From: Bilabrum cf. latius
Taxonomy: Eukaryota; Bigyra: Bicosoecida; Bigyra; Bicosoecida
Assembly (NCBI GenBank): GCA_965178125.1
Contig: OZ237741.1
Span: forward strand, 248,001 to 312,000
Direction: 5' to 3'
Length of the DNA: 64,000 bases
The notes under the pieces were generated by a model. The model ran no database searches and was not told the origin of the DNA. It saw only the letters and a list, made by a program, of their open reading frames with translations. Of the stretch, positions 23,234 to 32,840 are shown one piece after another (within the stretch, counting starts at the first letter, position 1; each line of letters begins with the position of its first letter). A program made the position numbers and the translations under genes.

Positions 23234-24316
23234 ATGAATCGATTTCGGACGATAGTCCTTGGGTCTAGTTTATATCGATTGTCTCTTGGGAGAGCGCACG
23301 TCGCGACTTCTGCTCATTCACGCAGAACAGGAGCTGTGTTCGACATAGACGGAGTGGTTCTGAGGGGAAAGAACGTATTACCCGGTGCGAGAGAAGGTCT
23401 GAGGCTACTACAGGCAAAAAATATTCCATATGTATTCCTAACGAACGGGGGCGGTGTATTGGAGGCCAAGAAGGCAGCCGAGCTGTCCAGCTACTTGGGC
23501 ATGTCGGTCGTCGGAGAGCAGGTCATTTGCAGCCACTCGCCATTTCAGGTCGAAGCATAGCGGTACAAAAACGACCGTGTCCTCGTGCTTGGCTGCAGGG
23601 ACGTTGCGAACGTCGCGAGAACGTACGGTTTCCGCCGCCCGGTTACTCCTGCCATGCTGGCGGCTGACGAGCCGAGCCGCTACCCGTTTTTCGATTGGCA
23701 GCGCCAGACGTTGCCAGATCGCAACGAACCAATCAAGGCAGTATTTATCATGCATGACCCCGTACACTGGGCCGTGGATCTTCAGGTAACTCTAGATGCG
23801 ATTCGAGGAGGCACCCCGATGGGAGCAGGCCGCAAGCAGGCCATTCCCGTGTACGCGAGCAACCCCGACGCCGTGTTTGCGGGCGTGTACCCTGTGCCCC
23901 GGCTGGCCTGCGGGGCCTTTCAGTCCTGCTTGGCGCATCTGTTCAAAGAGCTGACTGGGCACGAGCTGCAGCTGACCAGGGTGGGGAAACCGCTGAAGAG
24001 AACATTCGATTTTGCTGAGCGAACCCTAGAGCGCTGGGCGAGCGGAGCAGGTGCTTCCGACAAGCGCCACGGGGATGGGTCAGCGGGATTTAGCAGCATT
24101 TTCATGGTAGGGGACAATCCGAAGGCTGACATCCGTGGGGCCAACATGGCGGGCGGGCCGTGGCACAGCGTTCTCGTCCGCACCGGGGTCTTCTCCGGGC
24201 CTCCTGGCTCGAACGATGCGGCGGATCCGGCCGAGCACGTGGTGGAGGGTATTGGGGAAGCGTGCGAGATAATTGTGGAGCATGCCGATGCAATGAAGCA
24301 AGATACAATACGCTAA
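23234..24316 (+). CDS. HDHD5: HAD-superfamily hydrolase, HDHD5/CECR5-like, probably mitochondrial
   Basis: Haloacid dehalogenase-like hydrolase of the CECR5 (class IIA HAD) group; its natural substrate is not firmly established. The single exon of 360 residues starts at ATG 23234 and ends in TAA 24314. Residues 1-33 are Arg/Ser rich without acids (MNRFRTIVLGSSLYRLSLGR), consistent with a mitochondrial presequence. The nucleophile motif is AVFDIDGVVLRG, followed by VFLTNGGG and SHSPF. The C-terminal HAD motif is FMVGDNPKADIRGANMAG. TAG at 23558 (FQVEA-TAG-RYKND) lies right after the SHSPF block and reads as Gln. No intron is needed. Neighbours suggest no shared pathway. Confidence 0.93.
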
Positions 24317-24852
24317 TTCTCAAGCATCTTGTGCGGCCATCTAGCGCAATCCACTGTTCAGATTGCGAGAGGTGCTACGTGGACGTTGCGCCATCCTTGG
24401 GCACAACTAGAGCCAGATCGAATACTCACTTACATGAAAACTGTATCAACGCAAATTGGACTGTGCATACATGCGCAAATTCAGGACAGGTGCGATCAGC
24501 TTGGGGTTGCTGAAACGCCTCCTCCGCCGCTGTCTGCGTGCAGGCCAGCCCACCAAGCCAGCCAGCACCGTCCTGTTCCCGAAATTGCCATCCATACGCG
24601 CCACAATGAGAACGCCAACCCGTCCGACGACTTACCAGTCCAGTCGGTTGTTCGCCGGTCCTCAATGCAGCTGCAGTCTCCCCGATTGGAAGCACATCCT
24701 CTGCCTACCATGCCTGCCTCTCGTCACCACCCCCTGGTGCATCTAGATCCCAGATTCCAGCACAAAGCTACGTCTCCTCCGAGACTGTGGCTGGGCTCCG
24801 CACACCGCCTTCGACTCGATGCACCCCCTACGACTCTCTTCCTCCTCTCCCC
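24317..24852. other. Convergent intergenic region, pyrimidine-rich right half
   Basis: This 536-bp gap lies between the 3' ends of the HDHD5-like gene and proline dehydrogenase. The right part (about 24670-24852) is rich in C and T on the plus strand. No conserved protein, RNA gene or repeat could be recognised on either strand. It presumably consists of two 3' UTRs. Confidence 0.35.
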
Positions 24853-27470
24853 TCACAGCCCGATCATGCGCCTGCGCACCTCGCCGAGGATCAGGCTGCT
24901 CTCCTTGGCAGTGGCCCCTAGCACATCGCTGTTCTCCTCAGCGCGCCGGATCAAATAGGGAACCACCTCGTCCACGGGTCCGTACGGGAGGTACTTGAAC
25001 GTGCTGTAGCCTGCCTGTCCCAGGGTCAGGCTGAGGTGGTCGCACATGCCGAGCAGCTGACCGAAGGTGACGTCGCCGCCGCTCCGGTCGATCCCCAGCT
25101 CGGACATCCGGTGCGTGATCCTCCTGATGCTGTCCTCGTTGTGTGAGGCGATCATCAGCTGGGCGTTCCGGCCCGAGGCGATCTCGTCCAGCACCCTGGA
25201 GGCGATCGTGTCGTAGCAGCGATGGGTAGACTCCTTGTCAGGCTGGATGGGGTCAGCATACCCGTGGGATCTCGCCCTCTCCCTCTCCTGAATCATGTAC
25301 GCCCCTCTCACCAGCTTGGCGCCGAAGGAGAACCCGCCCCTCCTGGCCTTGAGCATGGCCAACTCTACGCGGCGAGGGCAGTCGCGGAGGTATGCCTGGT
25401 ACGTGTTGAACACCACGGGGGGCCCGTTCGTGTTGAACTCCTGCTGCATCTGATGCACCACGTGGTCGATGGCCGGCTGCAGGTACGTCTGCTCCGCGTC
25501 AAACATGATCGTCACGTTGGCGTCTTTGGCAGCCTGCGCCAGCATCCTGGCCCTCTCCAGCATATTGGACAGGCGGTCGATCATCTCGTCGTCCAGGCGC
25601 TGCGGCGCTCCCGGCATCACCACCTGGTGTGATGAGTGCACCCTCGCGTCGTACTGGTCCCCTCCCGCGGCCTTGCTGTCCCTCAGGGCCACCACGCTCT
25701 CGGGAACCGGCATCCTGCCCAGGGTCTGCAGGGACAGGAAATCCGTCCACTCCAGGATGTCAAAGCCGCCGCTGCCGTCCTTGTCGATCGCAGAGAACAA
25801 GTCGTCGATGGCCTCCGTCGACATGTGGATGCCACTGTTCTTCATGGCGGCGTGAAATTGTTCCTTGGTGACCACCGTGCTGAGGTAGGGGTCCTCGGCC
25901 AGCACCGACTTGCCCTCTGCCAGCGAGGCGGGGCCAAGGCCCAGGCCCATGGCTGCCAGGCCGTCCCGCTCCGCCTGCGCCACGGGGTCCCTGATCGCCT
26001 CTATCTCCTCGGCGGTGGCTCCAGCGGCGGCCTGCCCCGGCCCACTTCCCCCGCCCATGGATTGCGCGAGGGCCGACGCCATCTCGGCGTCCACGCCCGT
26101 CTCCTCTCCCCTGCCCGCCTCGTCCAGGAAATACTTTCGGAATAGCCGCTTGTTTTCCTATATAACAGTGCTGACGTGCTGCAGGAGCTCAGGCTTGCCC
26201 AGCGCGGTCACCTTGACGGCGGCGAAGCCCTGCTCTGCGCTGGCCGTCTGGATCGCGCGCAGCGTGATCTCCGCGTTCCTGTCGCACTCGTCCTCGCCCT
26301 CGTAGTGGTAGGTGCGGGCATGCAGCTTGTCAGAGCTCACGCCCAGATCCCTGGGCTGGGACACGTCGGCCTCGGCCGCGTAATCGAGGATTCCTCCCAC
26401 CCCCTGGGAGCGGAGCCACTCGAGCGTGGGCTTGATGGTGTTCGCGTCCGTCCCCGCGCAAAAGTGGGCGAAAAAGGTGTGCTGCGGGATTGGATGGGGC
26501 AAGAAACACGAAAACGGAGGCATTAGACCGACAAAGGCGATCGGATCTCAGCCTGGAATTGCCGAGGCCGTGTGGACTTGGCGACGTCCAATCGGTCCTG
26601 GCTGCCAATCGAAGACGGTATCCGCCGCACCGAGCCTGTAGTATGTAGCCTTAGTGTAGAATTGACACCAATCTCACCTCTATAACCTTGTTTGTGATCC
26701 AGGACCCGACTGTGGCGTACCCAAGGTCGATCAGCTTGCGCGCATGCTTCACCAGTGGCCTCAGTCCGCACAGCTAGAAGATAACCAGGGACCGCATCAG
26801 GTTCAAAGTGGAGCGGCTCTGCGCATATGAAGATTTGAGAGGCGGACGCAGGTAAGCACGGTCACACTTAAGCACAGTCAAGGGAGAAGCGTCTCGGGCC
26901 GTGCCTGGAGCAAGAACAACTGCGTCTCATTGCAAGCCGCGGTCGATTCAATGACAAGTAGACCAGCCATGAGAATTATGCAGCCAAACCAGACCACGTG
27001 GATAGGAACAAACCCTCTCGCAAGACCACATTGCCTGTTGGCACCGATCGGCATTTCAAGCAGACCGGCTGCCGATCGAAAGTGCAACTTCTACCAAATC
27101 TCGCACAGAGCAGCCAGAATCTGCAACTACCTTGCGGATTGATACGTGATACTTATCCGCATCCCGGGGCTGTGCGTTCCGGATCGCATGACTCGCGCAA
27201 TTAAGCGGTAAAACGAGTTGACGTGGCACCCGCGAAGCCTGCTCGCCAGTATGCGCCCGCAGTTGCGGCACATTCAGAGGTACTCACCTTGTACGCTGAC
27301 TTTGCATCGTTGAAATCAAGGGTATCAGGCGCAATCTGTTGGAAGTCAAGGGCAAACTGCTTCTTTGTGCGCGATTTCGAGGCCATCCATCGCGCATTGA
27401 AACCGATACCACCTGGGACTACTCGCAAGCGCCCAGCCAGCGGCCTAGCTACTCTGTTCAATCTCATCAT
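24853..27470 (-). CDS. PRODH: Proline dehydrogenase with EF-hand insert, mitochondrial, three exons
   Basis: FAD enzyme that oxidises proline to pyrroline-5-carboxylate at the inner mitochondrial membrane. Exons are 27470-27288, 26818-26678 and 26481-24853; introns of 469 and 196 bp have acceptors GCGCAG and CCCGCAG. The protein has about 650 residues. MMRLNRVARPLAGRLRVVPG is a presequence, then LDFNDAKSAYK joins STLNLMRSLVIF-(TAG)-LCGL across the first intron. The barrel shows ILDYAAEADVS, IMFDAEQTYLQPA, VFNTYQAYLRD, FGAKLVRGAYM, MIASHNEDSIRR, FGQLLGMCDHLS and KYLPYGPVDEVVPYL. TAG also occurs at 26158 (STVI-TAG-ENKRLF). Between the early barrel and FDAEQ lies an insert containing one good EF-hand loop (DKDGSGGFDILEW), hinting at calcium control. 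It ends TGA. Confidence 0.96.
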
Positions 27471-27695
27471 ATCGTTTGATAGGATACTTGGATACAAATT
27501 ACGGTCTTCGCGTATGTGTTTACCGTTTTCCTGCCTCTTGTATGCTTTATATTCTGTGAAAAGAGTCTTCCGTATGCGGCTTGGTTACAACCGGCGTTGC
27601 AACTTTTGCGCAATAATTGAAAAATGAAGATTTGAATGATCATCCGAAGGCTTCGGACCGAAGCTATCTTGTAGTGCTAGTGGTGGATCTTCGAC

Positions 27696-28040
27696 ATGGC
27701 TTCCAGTGCAGAATGCGCGATTCGGTATTCTGTTACAACAACAATAGGTGCTGAGGAGGGGCTGAAGGACGAATATATCAAGTGGCTGAAGGACGGCCAC
27801 GTTTAGGAGGTTGTCGAGAAGGGCGGAGCCGTATCTGCAGAGGTGCTGGATCTTGACGTCGCAGAGGGGGGTGGATCGAAGGTTGTATCGACATATGTGT
27901 TCCCATCGCGGGCTGCCTTTGATAACTACGTGGCCAAGGTTGCCCCTGAGTTGCGGAAGGACGGGGTTGAGCGCTTCGGAAAGCGGGATGTTTCTTTTAG
28001 CCGCACGATTGGCTCTTGCGTGTTTTCGCATTCAGCGTGA
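27696..28040 (+). CDS. DUF4286-family small protein
   Basis: A 114-residue protein from ATG 27696 to TGA 28038 with one in-frame TAG (27804). It matches DUF4286, a family known mostly from bacteria and some eukaryotes, of ferredoxin-like size and unknown function. The family's features are a strand like the seen YSVTTTI, an acidic-aromatic helix (LKDEYIKWLKDGHV), a central TYVFPSRAAFDNYV in the place of the usual TYAVQY segment, and a final block in which ELRKDGVERFGKRDVSFSRT corresponds to the family's ERFGDRFVAFRT. TAG follows GHV, where the family has a variable polar residue before the next helix. It lies 225 bp from the start of PRODH on the opposite strand. The assignment rests on remembered family motifs, so a profile search should confirm it. 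Confidence 0.8.
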
Positions 28041-28130
28041 TGGAGCTTCATTATGGTATTGAAATCGTCTTCCAACCATCCCACAGCGCACGCGCGCGCT
28101 GCGCCGAGTCTAAGCCGCGAGCACTCATCA

Positions 28131-31115
28131 TCAGCTGCCTCGTCGCGAGCCGCCTCCGCCGCTGCTTCGCCTAGCACCGCCACCTGCCTGGCCTTTGGCG
28201 GGACCACCCGGCGAATCGGCACCCATGGACTCGAACTCAAAGGCAGAGTCGGTCATCCCGCCGCTGAGCTGGTGTGAGCCGCCACCTTCCACGGAGCCCC
28301 TGCGCCCCGGCTGCCCCGCCCTCTCCCTCGTCTGGCCCATGATGGGCCGCGCCGGGGGAACAGACGGTCCGATCGAAAGCACCTGCTTCTTGAGCACAGG
28401 GGCAGCCCCCGCGCGCCTCGAACCGCCTGCGGAACCGGCCGCGGCGCCGCCGCCCCCCGGCCCCCCCGCGCTGGCCAGAAGCATCCCCCTCCTGATGTCC
28501 ATCACCGACACGTCCACGCTCCGCCTTCTCTCCGCCCGCGACATCGCGCTGGCCCCACCCTTGCCGCCCACGGATGCCCTGCTTCCCCTCCGGCTGGCTC
28601 CAGTGGCAGCGGCCATTGAGCTCTGTCCACCCTGGCCGCTGGATTGCTGGCCGTGGGACCTGCCCGCGTGCCTGGCGTAAAAGGCCAGCATCTGCTTGAG
28701 CCTGTGGTCCAGCATCCCGAACAGGAGCTGCAGGAGAGCTGCCTTGTTCGGTGCCTGCCGCTGCGCCTGCTTGACCGCACCCCCGAGGTCCAGGGCGTCC
28801 AGCGTGGTCCGAATCCCGCCCAGCATCGCGTCCGTGATGCCCTGCAGCTTCTCCAGGTCCTCCACCTGCCTCATGCCCTTCTCTTCCGCCTGCTCCAGCC
28901 CCGTCTTGACCGACACCATCATGCCGCGCCGCGTGGACTCGTGCATTCGCATGCCCAGAGCCTCCTTCCTGGATTGCACCCTGCACTCCTCCAGCTGCGC
29001 CCGGACGTCATCCGCCTCTTTGGCCAGGCGATCCACCCTGAGGAACAACGCGTAGTTGTCGTCGTTCGCCTACCGGAACTTCTGCACGAACTCCTCCGGG
29101 GTTCGAACCCCGGTAATCTGCTTGATCCGCTCGAAGAGTCCCTTGAGAGTGTTCACTCTGCTCTCGGTCTGCTTGGCCCGGATCTGCAAGAAGGCGTTCC
29201 TCCACCTCTCCTTGGCCCTCGCCCTGTTCCCCAGCCTGGACTCGCCCCCGTGCTTCCCCTTGTTGGCGTCCTCTCGCCCTGGGCTGGGCGGGCTGCTCGC
29301 CACGGACACCACCGACTGCCTCCTCTTGGCCCCCCCATTGCCGCCTCTGCGCTTGCCAGCGGCAGCGCCGCCCCCTCCTCCCGGCACGGCTCCCGAGGGA
29401 CCCGACTGGCTGTGCGCCGCGCGCCCCAGTGCCCGTCTCCTCCTCTGTGTGGCTGCCCTCCTCTACGCCGCAGTGGCTCGGCGTATGGTCTCCGCCGCGG
29501 CATCCGCCTCGGTCTGCGTCTTGTCGAAGGGGTCTCTGGGCACGTGCTTGGGCATCTTCTTGATTCTTGCCTCATCCTGCTCCAGCCGCGCCTCCTCCGC
29601 CTTTGCCTCCTCGTCCCCGTCCCTTGGGGACGGCAGCGCCGTGTCGAACTTGGCCTTGCCCACCTGCCTGTCCAGCGCCTCCCAGGCGTGCTCCATCTCC
29701 AGGAGCTCCACACGTGCCTGCTCCAGAACTCCCTCCGTGTGGGCCTCCACGTCCTGCGCCTTCTCCTCCTTGTCCAGTATGCTCCTGAGCTGCAGCTGTG
29801 TGGCCGTCTGCTTGTCTCTGATGTCCTGCTCCAGCACGCCCACCGCCCTCAGCAGCGCCACTTTCTCCCTCCTGAGATCGTCTATCCTGCGCTTTGCCGA
29901 CTCGTTTCTTGCGACAGCCTTCATCTTCTCCGCCTTGGCGCGCACGATGCGCTTCTCAAGCACGCGGTGGGCGTGCCTCACCCTCTTCTCGTTCTCGGCA
30001 ACCGCGTGCCTGCCCCCGAGCGAGGCCCTCTCCAGCTCCAGGGCCCTTATCTGCTTCTGGAGCGCCACCGTCTGCTGCCTCAGCCTCACGCAAGCCTTGC
30101 CCTCCTGTGTCTTGAGGGCCATGAACACGCGGATCTGGTCCTGGATCTAGAACGTCTCGGCTTCGCGGCGGGCCGCCGGGTCCATCGTGGGGTTGTGACC
30201 CCCCTGGTTGTTCTGGCTCCGAGTCGTGCTGCGGGCGGCCGCGCCAGTGGAGGGTCCGACGCTGGTCGTCCTGATGCTGCTGCCGCCGCCCGCCGCGGAG
30301 CCCCGTCTCTGCCCCTGCCCCCCTCCAGATAGCCCCGATGTGTCTCCAGGCCGACGAGTCACTGCTCGTGAGAAGTCTTCCGATTCCGATTCCAGGAAGG
30401 AGCCGCTCTGGGCCCTCCCGTCCCGCGGTCCGCCGCCAAAGTCGCCCTCCCCGCTCTAAGAGGACCCCACGCTCTTCCCGTCCTAGGAGGCGCCCGCACC
30501 GTCAACGCCCCCTTGGGGCCGACCGAATGCGTGCCTTCCCCCGCTGCCGTCGCCTCCGATGCCGCCCGCCGAGTTGTAGATGGGCGGGCCAATCCCGCGG
30601 TTGGCTCTGTCGGCCGCAGCGGCAATCTCCTTGGCTGAGCTGCCCCCAGGGAGATCCGTGTGTCCCGTGGTAAACTAAAGCATCATTCCAGGTTTCATGT
30701 CCGGGCCGTCGGAGCTCCCACCCAGGGCTGCTTTCACTCTTTCTCGGTCCGTTCGGGTTTCTTTCAAGTCATCGAGCGATGCGTCCAGCTAAAGTTCGGA
30801 ACCCGTCGCGCGAGCGCCGCTTATGGCCTCTTCCATGAGTGCCTAGTCGGCTCGCAATTTTCTCCTGCCGCCATCCGCAGATGCATCCCCGCCGCCTGAC
30901 AAGTGAGATGCATCTGCGGCTGCCTCGCTGGACCTGGCACCTCGGTCCGATTCACTGCTGTGGTTATCGCTTCCGGAACGATATGCCTCGTCTTCATCTC
31001 TTTCGGCTGGCACAGGAAAGTCGGGACGGTCAAGCAAGCCCCAAACTGTCCGTTCATCGTTCGATCGAATCGCCATCGAGGCTACGGTCCCGTCTGGGTC
31101 GTCATGGCCATCCAT
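28131..31115 (-). CDS. Outer dynein arm docking complex-like coiled-coil protein (CCDC63/ODAD1 family)
   Basis: Probable component that anchors outer dynein arms to axonemal doublet microtubules. A single exon of 994 residues runs from ATG 31115 to TGA 28131 and crosses eight TAG codons (30843, 30789, 30675, 30483, 30456, 30147, 29463, 29070). The central helices (LKTQEGKACVRLRQQTVALQ, LLEMEHAWEALDRQV) and the segment FERIKQITGV, EEFVQKFR-(TAG)-ANDDNYALFLRVDRL at about residues 660-700 match the family's hallmark (FVxxFxxxExxNFALFxYVNEL). The N-terminal 270 residues and C-terminal 190 residues are Gly/Ser-rich extensions not usual for the family. If correct, the organism builds a motile cilium. 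Coiled-coil similarity alone could mislead, but the NYALF block is specific. Confidence 0.8.
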
Positions 31116-31437
31116 TGGAAGGATGTGTCGCTGCAGTCCAGGTGAACTGAATCCAGATAAGAATATGTATTTCTTGGCTTGAGTTTAGCGTGAATTGACC
31201 CAGAATGCGCTCCCAATCGCCCGTAGAAGTAGTTCCAGCAATCCGTTGGGACGCCTGCTTATCTTCATCTTCACGAGCGTGGCGATCGCAAGAATCATCG
31301 CCAAATGGCACGAGGGTAAGTCGCAACACCGACGAGTGGAATCCTCAACATTGCAAAATCACGTATCACTGAAATCTAGACGCAGCACTCAAGCAGAGAC
31401 AAGTCGCCGGCATAGGGAGCCAGCCGTCCGACCCCGC
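31116..31437. other. Intergenic region between the docking-protein and GT31 genes
   Basis: This 322-bp gap separates the docking-protein ATG from the GT31 stop, both genes being on the minus strand. It is AT-richer than the coding DNA on either side, notably 31150-31190. I see no RNA gene or repeat. It should contain the docking-protein promoter and the GT31 3' UTR. Confidence 0.35.
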
Positions 31438-32514
31438 TCACATCCACATGTCGACCTCCTGCAGCTGCCTCCAGTAGGGCCGCAAGACCGCACTCGTCAC
31501 GTCCGTGTGGTTGCGAACCAGGCCTTGCAGCAGCAGCATCTGCCTGGGCTTGACGTGGTGCAGCGTGGTCAGGGGCACGGCGGAATTCTCGAGCTCCTGC
31601 TGAATGTCCCTCGACGACCACCCTGCGTTCCTGGGGCACGACACATGGGCGTCCCAAAGGCATGCCCCCAGCCTCCTATCACCCGCCCAGCAGTTGCTGT
31701 ACTTGGAGTAGCACTTCGGCAGCTGTTCCTTGAGAGATAGCATGGCAGCACGCGTCAAAATCATCCCGCCGCCACCCGCTGGGTAGTACGGACCGGGCTG
31801 GGGAGGGTACTTGCCGCACTTCGCCGCGTGCGGGGTGTCGCCCGTGAGCGGGTAGCAGAGAGCAAATATGTGCTTACCGTCCTTTCTTCCGTGCAGCTGC
31901 TTCGTGATAAGTTGCTTCAGCTGCTTCAAGAACACGAATGTGTCGTCGTCCGCCATCACGTACCACTACGCGTCTGGAACCTGCTTGTACAGCAGGTCAA
32001 ACGCCCCAAGATGCTTAATGAAATCTTTGTCCCAGGCAGCGGCCGTCGGAAGCGAGTCCTTGTCGTCCGGGACTGCGTACGGAGATACCGCATCGTGGAT
32101 CGGCGGTATGCTCGCGGCGTATCCCTCGAATTCCACCGCCTTCGTTTGGTTTCTGTCCGCGTCCGAGACGAAAACTACATTCTCGCGGGGCAATTCATTG
32201 GCCCACGTCACCATCTGGCCCGGCACCCTGGCATCGACAACATTGTCTCCGGTTCGAATGACAAATGCAACCCTTTCCCAGAACTTGTCTAGCTCCAAAC
32301 GGTCGTGGGAATCCTCACGAACAATATCTCCATCCTATTTCGCGTGTTCGTCTTTCGCAATCACTTCTCCTGATCCTATGGCTGGCTGGTTGGCTACGTG
32401 ATCGAACCTCGGGATTATTACTTTCCCCTTGTCATCTGGAGGCAGCGGACTATCGATGATTTTCCCGGATAAACACAACTACAACGAGCATGCAAATACG
32501 ACAAGAAGACGCAT
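31438..32514 (-). CDS. GT31 (Fringe/core-1-like) glycosyltransferase, secretory pathway
   Basis: Family 31 glycosyltransferase that probably adds a sugar to glycoproteins in the Golgi lumen. The single exon encodes 358 residues from ATG 32514 to TGA 31438, with TAG at 32479, 32335 and 31966. The N-terminus MRLLVVFACSL-(TAG)-LCLSG is a signal peptide or anchor that spans a TAG, so Gln fits. RVAFVIRTGDN and VVFVSDAD start the catalytic domain. WYVMADDDTFVFL carries the DDD metal-binding motif, PYYPAGGGGMILTRAA is the Fringe-type GG segment, and CWAGDRRLGACL holds the conserved later acidic block. The TAG at 31966 immediately precedes WYVMADDD. The donor sugar cannot be predicted. Cys residues in the C-terminal third agree with a lumenal protein. 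Confidence 0.92.
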
Positions 32515-32840
32515 ACGCAGTATGCAAAAATGACCAGGTCTCCGCCCCTCTCCTGAACACAGAGAGGGCTTGGTCGCACCTCATGAGGCTTCCCGGTTGC
32601 GACCGCCATCGGAACCCAACGAGATGTTCCCGCGCTCGCACTCTGACGTGTGTTTCGTGGCTAGCGGAGAGTGAGGTGAGGGAGTGGGAGTGTGGGATTT
32701 CAGGGTCGGCGCAGTGGGGCTTGCCCTGCTGTATACGGTTGCGGACGAATGTCATCAGCGCCAAGTTTGGCGGCAGATTCATGACCTCGTTCTGCAATTG
32801 AATACCGGGGAGGTGCACCATTACAGCGCGAAGAGGCTCT
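32515..32840. other. Intergenic region upstream of the GT31 gene
   Basis: This 326-bp stretch lies between the GT31 start and the stop of the upstream minus-strand coiled-coil gene. I find no conserved coding sequence, RNA gene or repeat. It presumably holds the GT31 promoter. Confidence 0.35.

Noticed and set aside
27471-27497. PRODH start at 27497
   Set aside because: The codon there is TTG. The first real ATGs of the frame are at 27470 and 27467, directly before a good presequence.
28644-30332. 562-residue plus-strand ORF and other long ORFs in this interval
   Set aside because: It is a GC-rich antisense shadow of the dynein docking gene, Leu/Arg/Pro rich and without any family motif.
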